A DNA stretch of 64,000 nt from Charina bottae (Eukaryota > Chordata > Lepidosauria > Squamata > Charinaidae). The stretch covers positions 70,719,414 to 70,783,413 of the forward strand of contig JALMGJ010000002.1 in assembly GCA_023362775.1 (NCBI GenBank), given 5' to 3'. Under the pieces are notes generated by a model. The model saw only the letters and a list, made by a program, of their open reading frames with translations, had not been told where the DNA came from and made no database searches. Position numbers and translations under genes: made by a program. Numbering within the stretch: position 1 is the stretch's first letter; every line of letters begins with the position of its first letter. Shown piece by piece: positions 11,191 through 21,415 of this stretch.

Positions 11191-13512
11191 AAGAAAAACA
11201 CATGCTTTGCATGCAGAAACTCCCAGGCCGAACACTATTCAAATATGAATTACATAAAACTTGAGTTTCTCATTGGCATGTTCACTTCTCTGCCACAATC
11301 CTCCCACTCTTTGGAATATGTTTCCTAGTATAACATTCAAAGATCAGTAACCAGGAAGTCATTAGCAACCACATTAACTATTGAGAAATATTTTAAGTGT
11401 GTGTTGCTTGTCCCAATCTAGCAATAAAATGTACAGAGATCAGATGAAACCTCAAAAGTAATGAACTGAAGGCTTTCATAAAAAAAAAGTCTTGGCAAAA
11501 CGGAGAGCAGCAAATAAAAGGCACAGCCTCTGATCTTAATCTCTTCCTGAAGGAAATCCTAAAGAACCTCCATATTTCTAATTATTGTTTTTTTGGCAAC
11601 TAGGAACATAATTTCTGGAAACATACTTGGCTTCGATATCATCTTCCTGTGTTCCAAGATTAAAGACAACTGGAGAAAAGGTTGTCACAACTTAATTACT
11701 GCTTTCCAACTTCTGAAATATTTATTCTAACAGGAACTTATTTTTAAGAGCACATATTCTAAAAATGTATGCAATGTGTCAGCAACTCTGGTTATACATA
11801 TGAGGACTGTTTGTTTTTCAACAGCAAGATGTTCAGTCCTAATACTCTAGGAAATCCAAATATCCCAAAGTGATACTTCAGTAAGACAGGCAAATTAAGA
11901 TATAAAGAGGCATCCACATTGTTACTGTGGATGAGAACCAATAGCCTCTTATTTAAAAAAAAGGGGGGGGATTCCATTTTGAATATCTATTTGGAACAGA
12001 TAAAACCACCAAATCTTAGGAGTCACGGAATTGGGTCTAACCAGCATGAAAGGGCTGCTGCGACCTCTCCCTAACATCAGAAGCAGCAGCGGGTAGCTGG
12101 AGGAGGAGCCGCTCTGCTGGAGCTCCATCTATGTTCAGTAAAGAGGGACTATCTTTAATGCCAGTTCTTGTGCACTTTCCTGGGAGGAAACCATGAAAAA
12201 CCTTTCAACTCATATTTTGGCTAGAGAGGCATCTCCCTAAGCAGGATGCCTTTTGAGATTCAAACTTCCTCAAACTGATTTCAACAGTTATCAGCATCAA
12301 GCGTATAGATCTAGATGCAGCTTTGTTTTCCATGCACAGTTTTAAAGTAGCTATATCACGATAACATTGTACAAAATAGTATTTAAATTGTTCCTTAGCT
12401 TCTGGAACTTTGGATATTTTTATTTGCTTTTTACCCTGCTAGAGCTGAACATTCTGCTATTCTCCTGCTGATAAAACAAGTTTTGTGCTGAGAGCAAATA
12501 CTAAAGTAATTCTGAACCAAACCTCTGCACTATTCCAGCCTCTTTGATGGGCATTCTGATTCCCACTTCTTCCTTCCTCCCTCCCTCCCTCCCTCCCTCC
12601 CTCCCTCAAAGGTACATCCTGATAGTTAGCAATGGCTGTGAAGGTATAGAGGACAGAATTTAAAGCACCAAATGTTGCAAGTAATCACGAGGGCCGTGCC
12701 CAGCAATTGAATGAAGTGCTTTGCAAAGTGCATTGGAACAAACATCTCTTTGAAACATTAAAGATGTTATGTTGTTTGCAAGGCTTGAACATATGCTATG
12801 AAGGCTATCCCCACTTGTCTGTTGTAAATGACAGGGCTGTTTTAATGGTTCAAAAAGAGGTTCCTTGCTCAAATGAGTGGATCTTGCGAACACCACTTCC
12901 AATACTTTTGCAGAGCCTTAGTAGGAAATTTATTGTAAGAAAATTCAAAATGCATCCCTGTGAAGAAGCCTATCTGAACCCATGACTGGAGCTGCAATAA
13001 AGGCTTTACTGTAACTGCTGCACCTTGGTTGCTGGGATACCTGTATTTTGTCACATTCATATTTACAAAATAAAGTTCTGAGTCTGGTATGTCCTCTTCA
13101 GGAAGAAAGGATGGAATCCAGTTTGGAGGAGTTTTAGACTAGCAACCTCTCACTACCTGAATGAAGTGCAAATTCCAGAGTCAGTAGTTGCTGTTTGTTG
13201 TCGAAGTCTATTAGAATTGAAATATCTTCATACACAAATTGGAAAGAGTCAATCGGCCATCTTTTTCTATGGAGATACTTTGTTGTAATTATTATTGGTA
13301 GAAATCACAGCATAAGCATATTCATCTGTGCTGGTGATGAACACACTATTAGCATAGAAGGTTTTGAGATATAACAGATGCTTGGACCTAGTTGCGTACC
13401 CTAGTAATGACTTACAGTATATCATTTCCATAACCATCACTAAAATGATACAAAACCTGTCTTCATTATTGTTAGTTTGGCACAATGTGGGCTGAATGAC
13501 TGCAGAAGACAC
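11191..13512. other. no recognisable gene; contains a (CTCC)n microsatellite
   Basis: A (CTCC)n tract lies at about 12574-12607. The rest holds only short open frames with no recognisable protein or repeat. Confidence 0.5.
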
Positions 13513-14274
13513 TGTAACACTCATGGGGAAATGGCTACAGAAAACAAAGGAAGCTATGCAAGCCTTTCTCCTGCAAGAGAGAAGAGGAGCATGGCTGAAA
13601 GCGCCCCTCTGCATTTAACAGAGGCAGCATTGCCAGGCAGAAGCAGCACCCCTTCCAAAGTCCTGTCGGAAAAAGCAACCAGACCAGATTACTATCCTGC
13701 CCCCCTCCCCCAAGGGGACTTCAGGATTTGCCAGGAAACCCAGGGAAGGGACAGCTCAGTCCACCCAGCCTGCTGAAAGAGGCAGACCGACTGGCCCAGC
13801 CCCACTTCACCCACATCTACTTCAGCATTCCCAGCCAACTAGTAGGACACGCCCACCCTTTTGAAGGGTGTAAAGGTGTTCACAGATGGCTAGTTTAGCC
13901 ACAGCCTGGCCTTTTTCAAGGGTATGGCTACATTCACAGCTGGCCAAGTTAGCTCACCCCACCCCACCCCACCCCACCCCAGCCCTTGGCCTAAAAAGGG
14001 AAAGCTGATGGCATAGAGATCTGCAGAGCTGGCCTTGGAGAAGGAACGCAAAAGCCGTTAGCAAAACATGAATTGAGCCCTCGAAGACAAGACAGTGTGA
14101 GAAAGAAACTTACAGTTGCCCTGCCTTGATTCTCTTCGGTATAAGAGGGAGGGAAGAGGAAATGCTACCAGGCTTCCAAGATTCTGTTATAGCCTATATT
14201 AATAAAGTAGATTTCCAGTATTTCTTGTGGAGTCCGTTCCCTGAACTGGACCACCTCAAAGGGCTGACAGATGA
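13513..14274 (+). repeat. probable solo LTR, 5' end uncertain
   Basis: The right part reads CAAGATTCTGTTATAGCC, then AATAAAGT (about 14200-14210), and ends GGGCTGACA. This is the same layout as the well-bounded LTR at 41056-41315, so the right end at about 14274 is reasonable. The left end was placed at TGTAACAC by analogy only, and the flanks do not give a matching duplication. A (CACCC)n tract sits at about 13955-13980. Confidence 0.45.
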
Positions 14275-14884
14275 AGAAAGTATGTGTATGATTGGGAGAA
14301 GGAGGAAAGACTGCAGTCTGAGGGAAGGGATGTCTGAACAGCTTTGCAACAACAGGCACTACACAAGACTCTGACATCCAGCTGCCAGCACCAAAAAATC
14401 ACAGTAAACAGTAAACTCTGCTTAAAACCTTGCCTGGAGCTCATCTTGGAAGCTTATTCTGACACTCAGCAGCAACCCTGCTTAGGGCTCAAATTCTGCC
14501 TCACAGATTGAAGGGAGCCAGATGGGAAACAAGGGCCCTCGTGGTAATCTAAACTAAGACTGTATCAGACCCAAAAAGTGGGCAAGTTAATTCCAGAGGG
14601 AGACAAGGATTTTGCCCCACTTTAACTGGTAAGAATTTAGGCTAGAATGCATGCTTGATGTAACTATGAATAAAACCAAATGCTATAGACTTCCATTGGC
14701 AAATGTAGTTTTGGAGATGTGGAAAATTTCAGGCTTTGTATTCTTGTCTTCATGCTTGGTGATTACTGGTGATCATTATCTCTTGGTGATGAAATATTGT
14801 TTCTCATATCTTGGGCGTAAGTTTTAGAAAAGGCAGCTGATATCCCAAACTCCAAACTTAGACTGCATAACTGTTCTTGGATTA

Positions 14885-15163
14885 TCAGCAATAAAGGGGA
14901 TGATACTTGAAAGGATGTCAAATGAAAGAAGGTCAGACCTGTTCTCTCTTGTTCCAGAGTGCAGGATGCGTAATAACGGACTTAAGTTATAGGAAGACAG
15001 ATTTCAATTGAATGTTAGAAAGAACTTCCTAAGAGTAAGAGTAGTTTGACAGTGATAGCAATTACATCTGTCTGGAATGCTTTAATTTGGATTCATGTGC
15101 TGTGCAAGGTATTGGACGTGACGGCCTAAGTGGCCTCTCCCAGTTCTATTATTCTATTCAGTA
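14885..15163 (+). mobile_element. CR1/L3-type LINE 3' end
   Basis: Decayed reading of a CR1-like C-terminus (TTGAATGTTAGAAAGAACTT, GTCTGGAATGCTTTAATTTGG) is followed by the 3' UTR hallmark GTATTGGACGTGACGGCC and CCAGTTCTATTATTCTATTC. This ends in the ATTCT-type tail seen on the longer LINE at 27950-30135. Only the 3' end is present. Confidence 0.65.
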
Positions 15164-15427
15164 CATCATCAAAAAATTAGAAATGTGTTATTTATATAAT
15201 TCCTGCCTTTCTAGTCAAGCATTCAAGGTAGCTAACCATTATTACAATACTGAAGTTCACGTTTAAAAATTACACTTAGTAATAAAAGCAGTCAACAATT
15301 AAAATCCTGACAAAAGACAGGTATCTTTATGGATTTCCTAAATATAGGGGTAGAAGAACTGATTGACTGACTCAAGGAGTGCATTCCAAAGCCTGAGAAT
15401 GATGCAGAACATCATGTTACTTCTCCT

Positions 15428-15748
15428 GTGTTGGGCCATGGAAGTAACACCACAGGACCAGAGTCAGCAGTTTATCTTCATCTAAAGGAAAAAGGACACT
15501 CATTTGAGGACATTAATGTTCACATTTTAGACAGAGAAGATAGGTGGTTTGAGAGAGGGGTCAAGGAGTCCATTTATGCCAACTTGGAAAATCCTTCCTT
15601 GAATAGAGGTGGGGGCCTCAGGCACAATCTTTCCCCTATTTTCCTTCCTGCTTTGTCTTCTGTGCCTAGGAAGATTAAGACCATTTCACAAGCTCAACAG
15701 CAGCATGGTAATCTTAACAATCCTCCTTTGGATGATAAAGGGACTTAG
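15428..15748 (+). pseudogene. PLE GIY-YIG endonuclease C-terminal fragment
   Basis: About 105 codons ending in a normal stop; the part from about codon 8 on aligns with the last 100 residues of the longer PLE frame at 56381-57070. Conserved landmarks are HLKEKGHSFEDINVHILDRE, WFERGVKESIYA and NPSLNRGGGLRHNLSPI. The catalytic GIY-YIG residues (the YAIQC...LYIGET block) and the reverse transcriptase are missing, so it cannot function. In an intact element this domain nicks target DNA during retrotransposition. Confidence 0.8.
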
Positions 15749-15841
15749 AAATAAACATCTCAAATAACCATGACCTAGCCCCAGGTGCAAGGTCACACAG
15801 CCACCCTAGAAACATATTTAAGGATTCCCTTACTAACTTTG

Positions 15842-15890
15842 CTCAGACTGAAGAAGCTTCTTGGATAAGGAGCGAAACGTTTCCACTGAG
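15842..15890 (+). ncRNA. hammerhead-ribozyme-like motif in PLE
   Basis: The order is CTCAG (stem I), A, the core CTGAAGA (15848-15854), one extra A, a 7-bp hairpin with GGAT loop (15856-15873, one G-T wobble), GAAA (15874-15877), CGTTTCCA, and CTGAG pairing with CTCAG. The CUGANGA...GAAA core matches the hammerhead consensus, except for the extra A before stem II. Stem III would be the 2-bp palindrome ACGU with GUU at the cleavage position, which could work only as a dimer. Hammerheads are known in PLEs. Activity of this copy is not shown. Confidence 0.5.
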
Positions 15891-16084
15891 AAAATAGAAA
15901 TCCAGTTGACATGATTCAAGCTACAGACTGTTCCACCTGGATGACTGAGAACCTTCATCGACATACTGGCCCTACAGCTTCCTATCAGGAGAGACAATCT
16001 ATCTGATAATCAGGCCCAAAGTTACTTAAAGTTTTAAATAATGCCCAGAAAGGAACTGGCAACCAGAGCAAAACTCTGCATTCT

Positions 16085-16168
16085 GCACTGGTTAGCAGCC
16101 TAGCTAGTGAATTTTGTTCCAACTGCAACATTTCAAGGCTAGCCCCACATAAAGCATCTTGTAGTACT
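16085..16168 (-). repeat. L2-like remnant interrupted by the L1-derived insertion
   Basis: ACTGCAACATTTCAAGGC and CTAGCCCCACATAAAGCATC resemble the antisense of the L2 C-terminal region seen intact near 57900-57960. The remnant resumes after 18043, separated by the L1-derived element and its target duplication. Confidence 0.4.
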
Positions 16169-18042
16169 GGACTTCCGGTGGGGACATGGCGGGCTGAACA
16201 GCTGTGCCCGCGGGCTCAGCGGGCAGAACTGACAACGCGGCAGTTATTTCGGGCAGGAGTATTTTCTGTAGGAGTTATTTCGGGCAGGAGTATATAACAA
16301 GAGAGTTATTTCCTTTTTCCAGAAAAAGGAAAACACCTGGAATCACCCCATCTGTCCTCCGGATGGCTGCTTGCAGCCAGAAGATCGCAAACAGCGTTCG
16401 TGCTTGACGGGTAAGAGCAGCCAGGAGGCTGGGACGTCACCATTTCCAAGCCGCGCTGTAGCCTTAAAGAGACACTAAGACTGGCCACCCCATTTCTAAA
16501 TCACCCAATTTATATTTCTTTTAAGTACGCGTACCCTAAGAGAGGCTTTCTACAGCAAGGAGAAGCAGGTTCTCTTGGTGCTTATCGTTATTTTCGGGAT
16601 CAATTTTTTTAAAAAATTCTTTTTAAGTTTTGGACTTCGTTTTCCATCCAAATATTAAGGAGGACTGAAAGTAAATAATTGTCTCCCTGTTATTATTTTT
16701 GTACTAAATTTGAAGATATTTCCTACACATTGAATCGGCTGTTTTGAACTTTCAGTTTTCTGCTTCTACTTTCCCTGGGGAACTGTCTGCATATCTCACT
16801 TGCACTTGTGTAAACACATTTCAGAATTCTTTCATATCTTCGACTTTCACTGGTTAAGCTCCTAGGGGGCGCCATAATCTACTGCATGAGACATGGAGGA
16901 TTTTAAACAGACTTTCTCTGACTTCCACCAAGATTTTAAACAGATTCTTTCTGATTCCTGTCAAGTTTTTATGCAAGGCATTCAGGACATTGTGGAAAAC
17001 ATGAGGTCTAAAATGTGTCATCTGGTTGGGGATGTTGTGTAGGGAACTGAAGAATTTAACAGTGACAGAAATGTTTCTTCTAAGAGTGAGATTGGGACTT
17101 CTGTTGAAATGCTGGATGAAGATTGGATAGTCAAGTTGGAGAAATTTAAGGGAGAGATCGAGTTGCAAGCCATAAGTGAAATTGATCTTCTGATGAAACG
17201 CCATGGAAAAGAAGGGGTTATTATGTATGGGAGGTCTCCTGAAGAGAAGTCTGATTTTTTGACGGGGGCAGTTGGGCTGTTCGGTTTTTTTAAGAAAAAA
17301 GCTCTGTGCGCATTTTGGGGATATGTAAATGCTCTGGTTTATTTTGAAGTGGGATAAGGGTTTAAGAATATTTATCTGGATTGCTATTAGGGTTTGGCTG
17401 ATTTCATTTATCTTTAACGATTTGGATTAAGATTATTAAGGTATGATAAAAAATAATAAATGTCTCGTTTTGGGTTTAATATGATTAAGATTATTAAAAT
17501 TGTTATATTATCAAGTACAATGGCAGACAATTTATATGTTTTTTAGTTTGATCATTATTATAGTAGACAAGAATGTATAGAATAGTAGTAGGAAGGAAAT
17601 AATTAAATAAATGTTATCTTTGGGGGGGAGTTGATTAGGAGGTTTATATTTTTTCTTTTCTTTTAATATAAGGGGGATTTTATAATGTGCCAATGGAATG
17701 GTTTATAGAAATAATGTGATTTTGGTTTAATATAGAGTAAGGGACTGATTATGGAAAATTGTTGTATATCAATCGAAGAGAATATTTGTAGCTCAGGGTT
17801 GAACTGTGGAGTCCTTGGCGCTCTCTGAGCCTTGTTGTTTTCTTGCAGACATTTCATTGCCATTGCCATTTCACTGTATATCCTTGCTATTAAGTCGGAA
17901 GCCACCTCTTTGTGTAATTTTGAAAAATTTTCTCTTGTGTTTCTACACTTTTTTAGTCTTTTCTTTTTTTCTTTGTAGTTTTTTGTTTTTCTTTAGCTTT
18001 TATCTTTGCTTGAAACTTAATAAAAATTTTATAAAAAAAATT
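16169..18042 (+). mobile_element. internally deleted L1-type element with 17-bp target duplication
   Basis: Perfect 17-bp direct repeats, AAGCATCTTGTAGTACT, lie at 16152-16168 and 18043-18059. The insertion starts GGACTTCCGGTGGGGACATGG, carries a GC-rich leader and an ORF1-like coiled-coil stretch (about 16890-17100). It then jumps to EDWIVKL-like sequence (about 17115), which belongs to the end of L1 ORF2, and finishes in a T-rich 3' UTR and A-rich tail. A tail like this is also seen at 38250-38368. It therefore has both L1 ends but lacks the ORF2 enzyme. A PLE-like scrap (GTGGAGTCCTTGGCGCTCTC) lies at about 17808-17860. Confidence 0.7.
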
Positions 18043-18114
18043 AAGCATCTTGTAGTACTAAAGATAGAATGTATGCATGTTAAGGAACCATATAATGCTT
18101 AAGTTTTACATATT

Positions 18115-18448
18115 TAAAGGTAAAGGTTCCCCCCGCACATTTGTGCAGTCGTGTCCGACTCTAGGGGCCGGTGCTCATCTCTGTTTGTTAGCCGAAGAGC
18201 CAGCGCTGTCCGAAAACGCTTCCGCGGTCATGTGGCTGGAATGATGCGTGCGGAACGCTGTTACCTTCCCACCGAAGTGGTACCTATTTATCTACTTGCA
18301 TGTGCATGCTTTCGAATTGCTAGGTTGGCAAGAGCTGGGGCGAGTGCAGGAACTCACTCCGTCACGCGAGGCTAGGGATTCGAACCTCCGAACTTGCGAT
18401 CTTCCAATCGACAAGCCTGGCGTCTTACCCGCTGAGACACCACGCCCC
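18115..18448 (-). mobile_element. Sauria-type SINE with target duplication
   Basis: Same structure as the copy at 9031: tRNA-like head on the minus strand (box B GGTTCGAATCC), and a BovB-like tail (AGTCGGACACGACTG) ending in ACCTTTA. It is flanked by perfect 8-bp TACATATT at 18107-18114 and 18449-18456. Full length. Confidence 0.87.
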
Positions 18449-18918
18449 TACATATTATTTAATTAATTAATTTTATTTAATTATAAATATTTATATATTT
18501 AGGGACCTATTATTTGGTTTATAATAGAACAATATATGGCAATCATTTAGGTTTCTTGGAGCTCATATCAAGCTCATTTCCACCCCCCACCCACCCCCCG
18601 ATATGAAAGGCTATATAAAAGGCACTACATATCTCAGGGTCCTCAAAAATCTTAACTATGGTCAAAACAAAACAAAACAAAATTGGCCTAAGTTCAATCA
18701 CATTCTTCTCCCACAGGGCAACTACAAAACCCTTGGTTTTTTCTCACCTATCAAACCTGTCTCCTACTTGAGTGAGCGGTTCCAGTTGGTTATTGAAGGG
18801 GAAGAGCATTTAAGGCCTTGGCTGCTCCAATGTGGGGTGTCAGAGGGATTGGTTCTCTTCCCCATGTTATCTATATGAAAGCACTGGGAGAGGTGATCTG
18901 TCAGTTATGGATGATGTG

Positions 18919-19293
18919 TGACAGCCCCATCAAGTACACTGGACCAGGAAATCAACTCCATAGGAAGGTTTAAACTACTTTTATTGAAAGTGGCTACAGT
19001 AACAGAATCTTATAAGTTTGATTGTGTTATACCTCCTCCCTCTTCTTATATTCCTGTGAATTAGGGAGATTTCTGTCTGAGCCTCTTCCGCATATTTTCT
19101 GTCTGTTGTGGACTTAAGATACGTTTCACCTCTCATCACTACAGTAACGGATCTTGCATATCTCTGTCAAAGTCATCTTCCTTACTGTCTACAACATGTC
19201 ACCAATATACTGTACATCGTAGTTATACCAGTTGTACATCACCACTTAAGGCCAAGCTGGAGATGCTGTGGATGTCTTGAACTGGTGTCTACA
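18919..19293 (-). repeat. solo LTR with 6-bp target duplication
   Basis: On the minus strand it starts TGTAGACACC and ends GGGGCTGTCA, with AGATTCTGTTACTGTAGCC and then AATAAAAG near the 3' end. This layout is shared with the LTR at 41056-41315. GATGTG flanks both sides (18913-18918 and 19294-19299). No internal retroviral sequence is attached. Confidence 0.6.
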
Positions 19294-19569
19294 GATGTGT
19301 TAGGGAATAGATTGGAAGAAATAAGCCCAGGTTAAACCCTAGCTAGACAGAGTTGCCATATGTTTGTAAAAATCAGTGTTACCTAATAACATCAGCCTCA
19401 ATAGTTGCTCTCAATGGGGCTGCAGTTTCCTGAAAGAGCTGGTCTGTGATTTGGGGATCCCCTGTGATTGGGGATCCTCCAGGACTCACAACTCCTGCTA
19501 CATTAGTATAACTAACTACATTAGTTATAGCCAAACCTGAACTGAGATGCCCTTGCAACTGACCACCAC

Positions 19570-19930
19570 ATAAAAGGTGCTCTATGTGGAGCAGCCTTTG
19601 AAGATAATTCAGAAGTTGCAACTAGTGCAAACTGTGATGCTCAGACTGCACTGACTACAGGTAGGCTTCTGGACCCCCATTCAAAATGCTGCTTATGTAT
19701 GAAGCCTTATGTGGCATGGCACTGGGATACATCAAGGATCACCTTCCCAAGTATGATTCTGCCTGTGTAGTCCAATCATCTAGAGAGGGAGTGCTAAAGA
19801 TCCCATACCAAGGTGAATTCAAAGGAACCAGGACCAGGAAGCATGTCTTTTCAATAGTAGCCTTGCATTGTATGGAACAGATTGCCCCTGGAAATGTGAT
19901 TTAGACTCTACTAAACCAGAGAACTGTTTC
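19570..19930 (+). mobile_element. degenerate L2-like LINE C-terminus
   Basis: The plus-strand reading YEALCGMALGYIKDHLPKY (about 19690-19750) is a decayed version of the FKALHGIGPGYLRDHL block in the better copy at 57461-58078. Flanking fragments also match in order. Not functional. Confidence 0.55.
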
Positions 19931-20459
19931 GGCTGATTCTGACTGCAAAATCACCAAATAGCACAGATGAACAGATTTAGTCCTTGGCCATATAGATCCA
20001 TCTAGACTACAGATCTCAAACGTGTGGTTTGTGGGCCATTACCTGAAGTCTCAGAGCTATTGCACGCAGCTTTAAGTCATTTTCTGCAACCTGTAATAAT
20101 ACTCAGGAAAGAATAAGTTCTGTGGGGCATGCATCTCTCAACTTGCAGGAACAGTCCACAAGAAGGCAGCACTGTTTCCTGCCCATTTCAGTGGGTGTAC
20201 AACTCAGAGCAGAGCAAAGTAGATTGATGGAGACAAGGAGAGAGTGAAAGGAAAGATGCCAGTTTTCTGGCAAACCAGGACAAAAAAAGCACACACTCAC
20301 ATACACAGCAGTAGAGTGACCACACAGCTTGCATAGCTCCTCATCAAAGTATTACCACAGTTACCATAGGGTCAGGGCTGGGGCCTGCTCTTCCCTACTT
20401 GCCTGCTTGCCCTGCCCCCCGTCTGCAGCCTGGAGATGTAGTTTTTTCTTACTCTAAAG
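19931..20459. other. no recognisable gene
   Basis: Non-coding sequence without a repeat family I can name. Confidence 0.45.
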
Positions 20460-20803
20460 CAGTGATGGCGACCCTATGACACGCGTGTCAAAGGTGACAT
20501 GCCACAATGTTTTGGGTGACACGCCAGCGTTCACCAACACCCGACAACAACTATTTTCCCTGAATTACCAAAGAAACCGAACTAACAAAAGTCAGTGCAA
20601 CTCCCCCCCCCACCTATCTCCCCCCCCCCCATCTCTGCCCTTTTGGCCACCCAAAATTGGATTGTATTTTTTTAAAATAAATGAAGATGTAAATAATTGT
20701 TCCTCTTTTGTTCGGGTGGGGGGGGGGGTGACACGCCAGCAGAGTCAAGTTAGGCATTTTTTTAATTTTTGACACGCTGAGCCCCAAAGGTTTGCCATCA
20801 CTG
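20460..20803. mobile_element. hAT MITE (CAGTGATGGCGACC ends)
   Basis: The ends are CAGTGATGGCGACC at left and GGTTTGCCATCACTG at right, an imperfect inverted repeat typical of hAT elements. A perfect 8-bp target duplication CTCTAAAG lies at 20452-20459 and 20804-20811. The interior is short and non-coding with C and G runs and GACACGC motifs. Confidence 0.9.
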
Positions 20804-21244
20804 CTCTAAAGCCATAACAAGGCTGAGATGGTGGAGGTGATGTGGGAAGCAGGCAAGTGGGAAAGAGCAGCCAGCGGCTGTGGCTGTGATGACCTTTCTC
20901 CCATGCCCTCCCAAGATGTCTCAGGCAGAGGGGAAGTCCCACATAGGGGGTTCTGCAGGATCCACAACCCTAGGGCAGGGTGATTACCTGGGGCCAATCT
21001 GGTAGAAGTGGGGTGGAAGATACATTTGCCTTGAGTTTCAGTGCTACTTCCTTACCATTGGGTTTCTGGGATTTTTCCCACAGAGTCAATGGCTTCACTG
21101 CTCCTAGAGACTTTTGTATGAACATATCAAGGTTTTGGTGTTGTGGCCCTCATGATGACTGCATCTGATCCCCAATCTAGATTTATATCAAACTTTGGAG
21201 AAAATCTTTTAGGTGACCTACAGTACATCTCACTGACACTTTGT

Positions 21245-21415
21245 GGAAACCATTATTTATTTATTTATTTATTTTATTTATCTTATTTATACCCCGCCTA
21301 TCCCCTCCCTAATGGAGGGCTCTAGGCGGCTTACAATCATGTACTTTCATTTATACAATCATATTATACCCGCGCGATTAGGGAGGGGGTGAGGGAACCG
21401 GCTCTTCTTTCCATT
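21245..21415 (-). repeat. L2-like LINE 3' tail, antisense
   Basis: (TTTA)n, then ACCCCGCCTATCCC and GGGCTCTAGGCGGCTTACAA: the reverse complement of the recurring L2-like 3' end. Only the tail is present. Confidence 0.6.

Larger units (their letters stand above)
15417..15965 (+). mobile_element. Penelope-like element, 3' end with an inverted 5' stub
   Basis: The plus strand encodes the C-terminal part of a PLE GIY-YIG endonuclease (about 15440-15748: KESIYANLENPSLNRGGG, then SSVPRKI). A non-coding end follows, with a hammerhead-like motif and the terminal block ...GACTGAGAACCTTCATCGAC. The first about 22 bp (15417-15438) are the reverse complement of sequence that should follow in the direct orientation, so the 5' junction is inverted. 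No convincing target duplication was found. Confidence 0.82.

Noticed and set aside
13477..13776. 99-codon plus-strand open frame as a gene
   Set aside because: It overlaps the uncertain 5' part of an LTR, has no family resemblance and starts outside the LTR.
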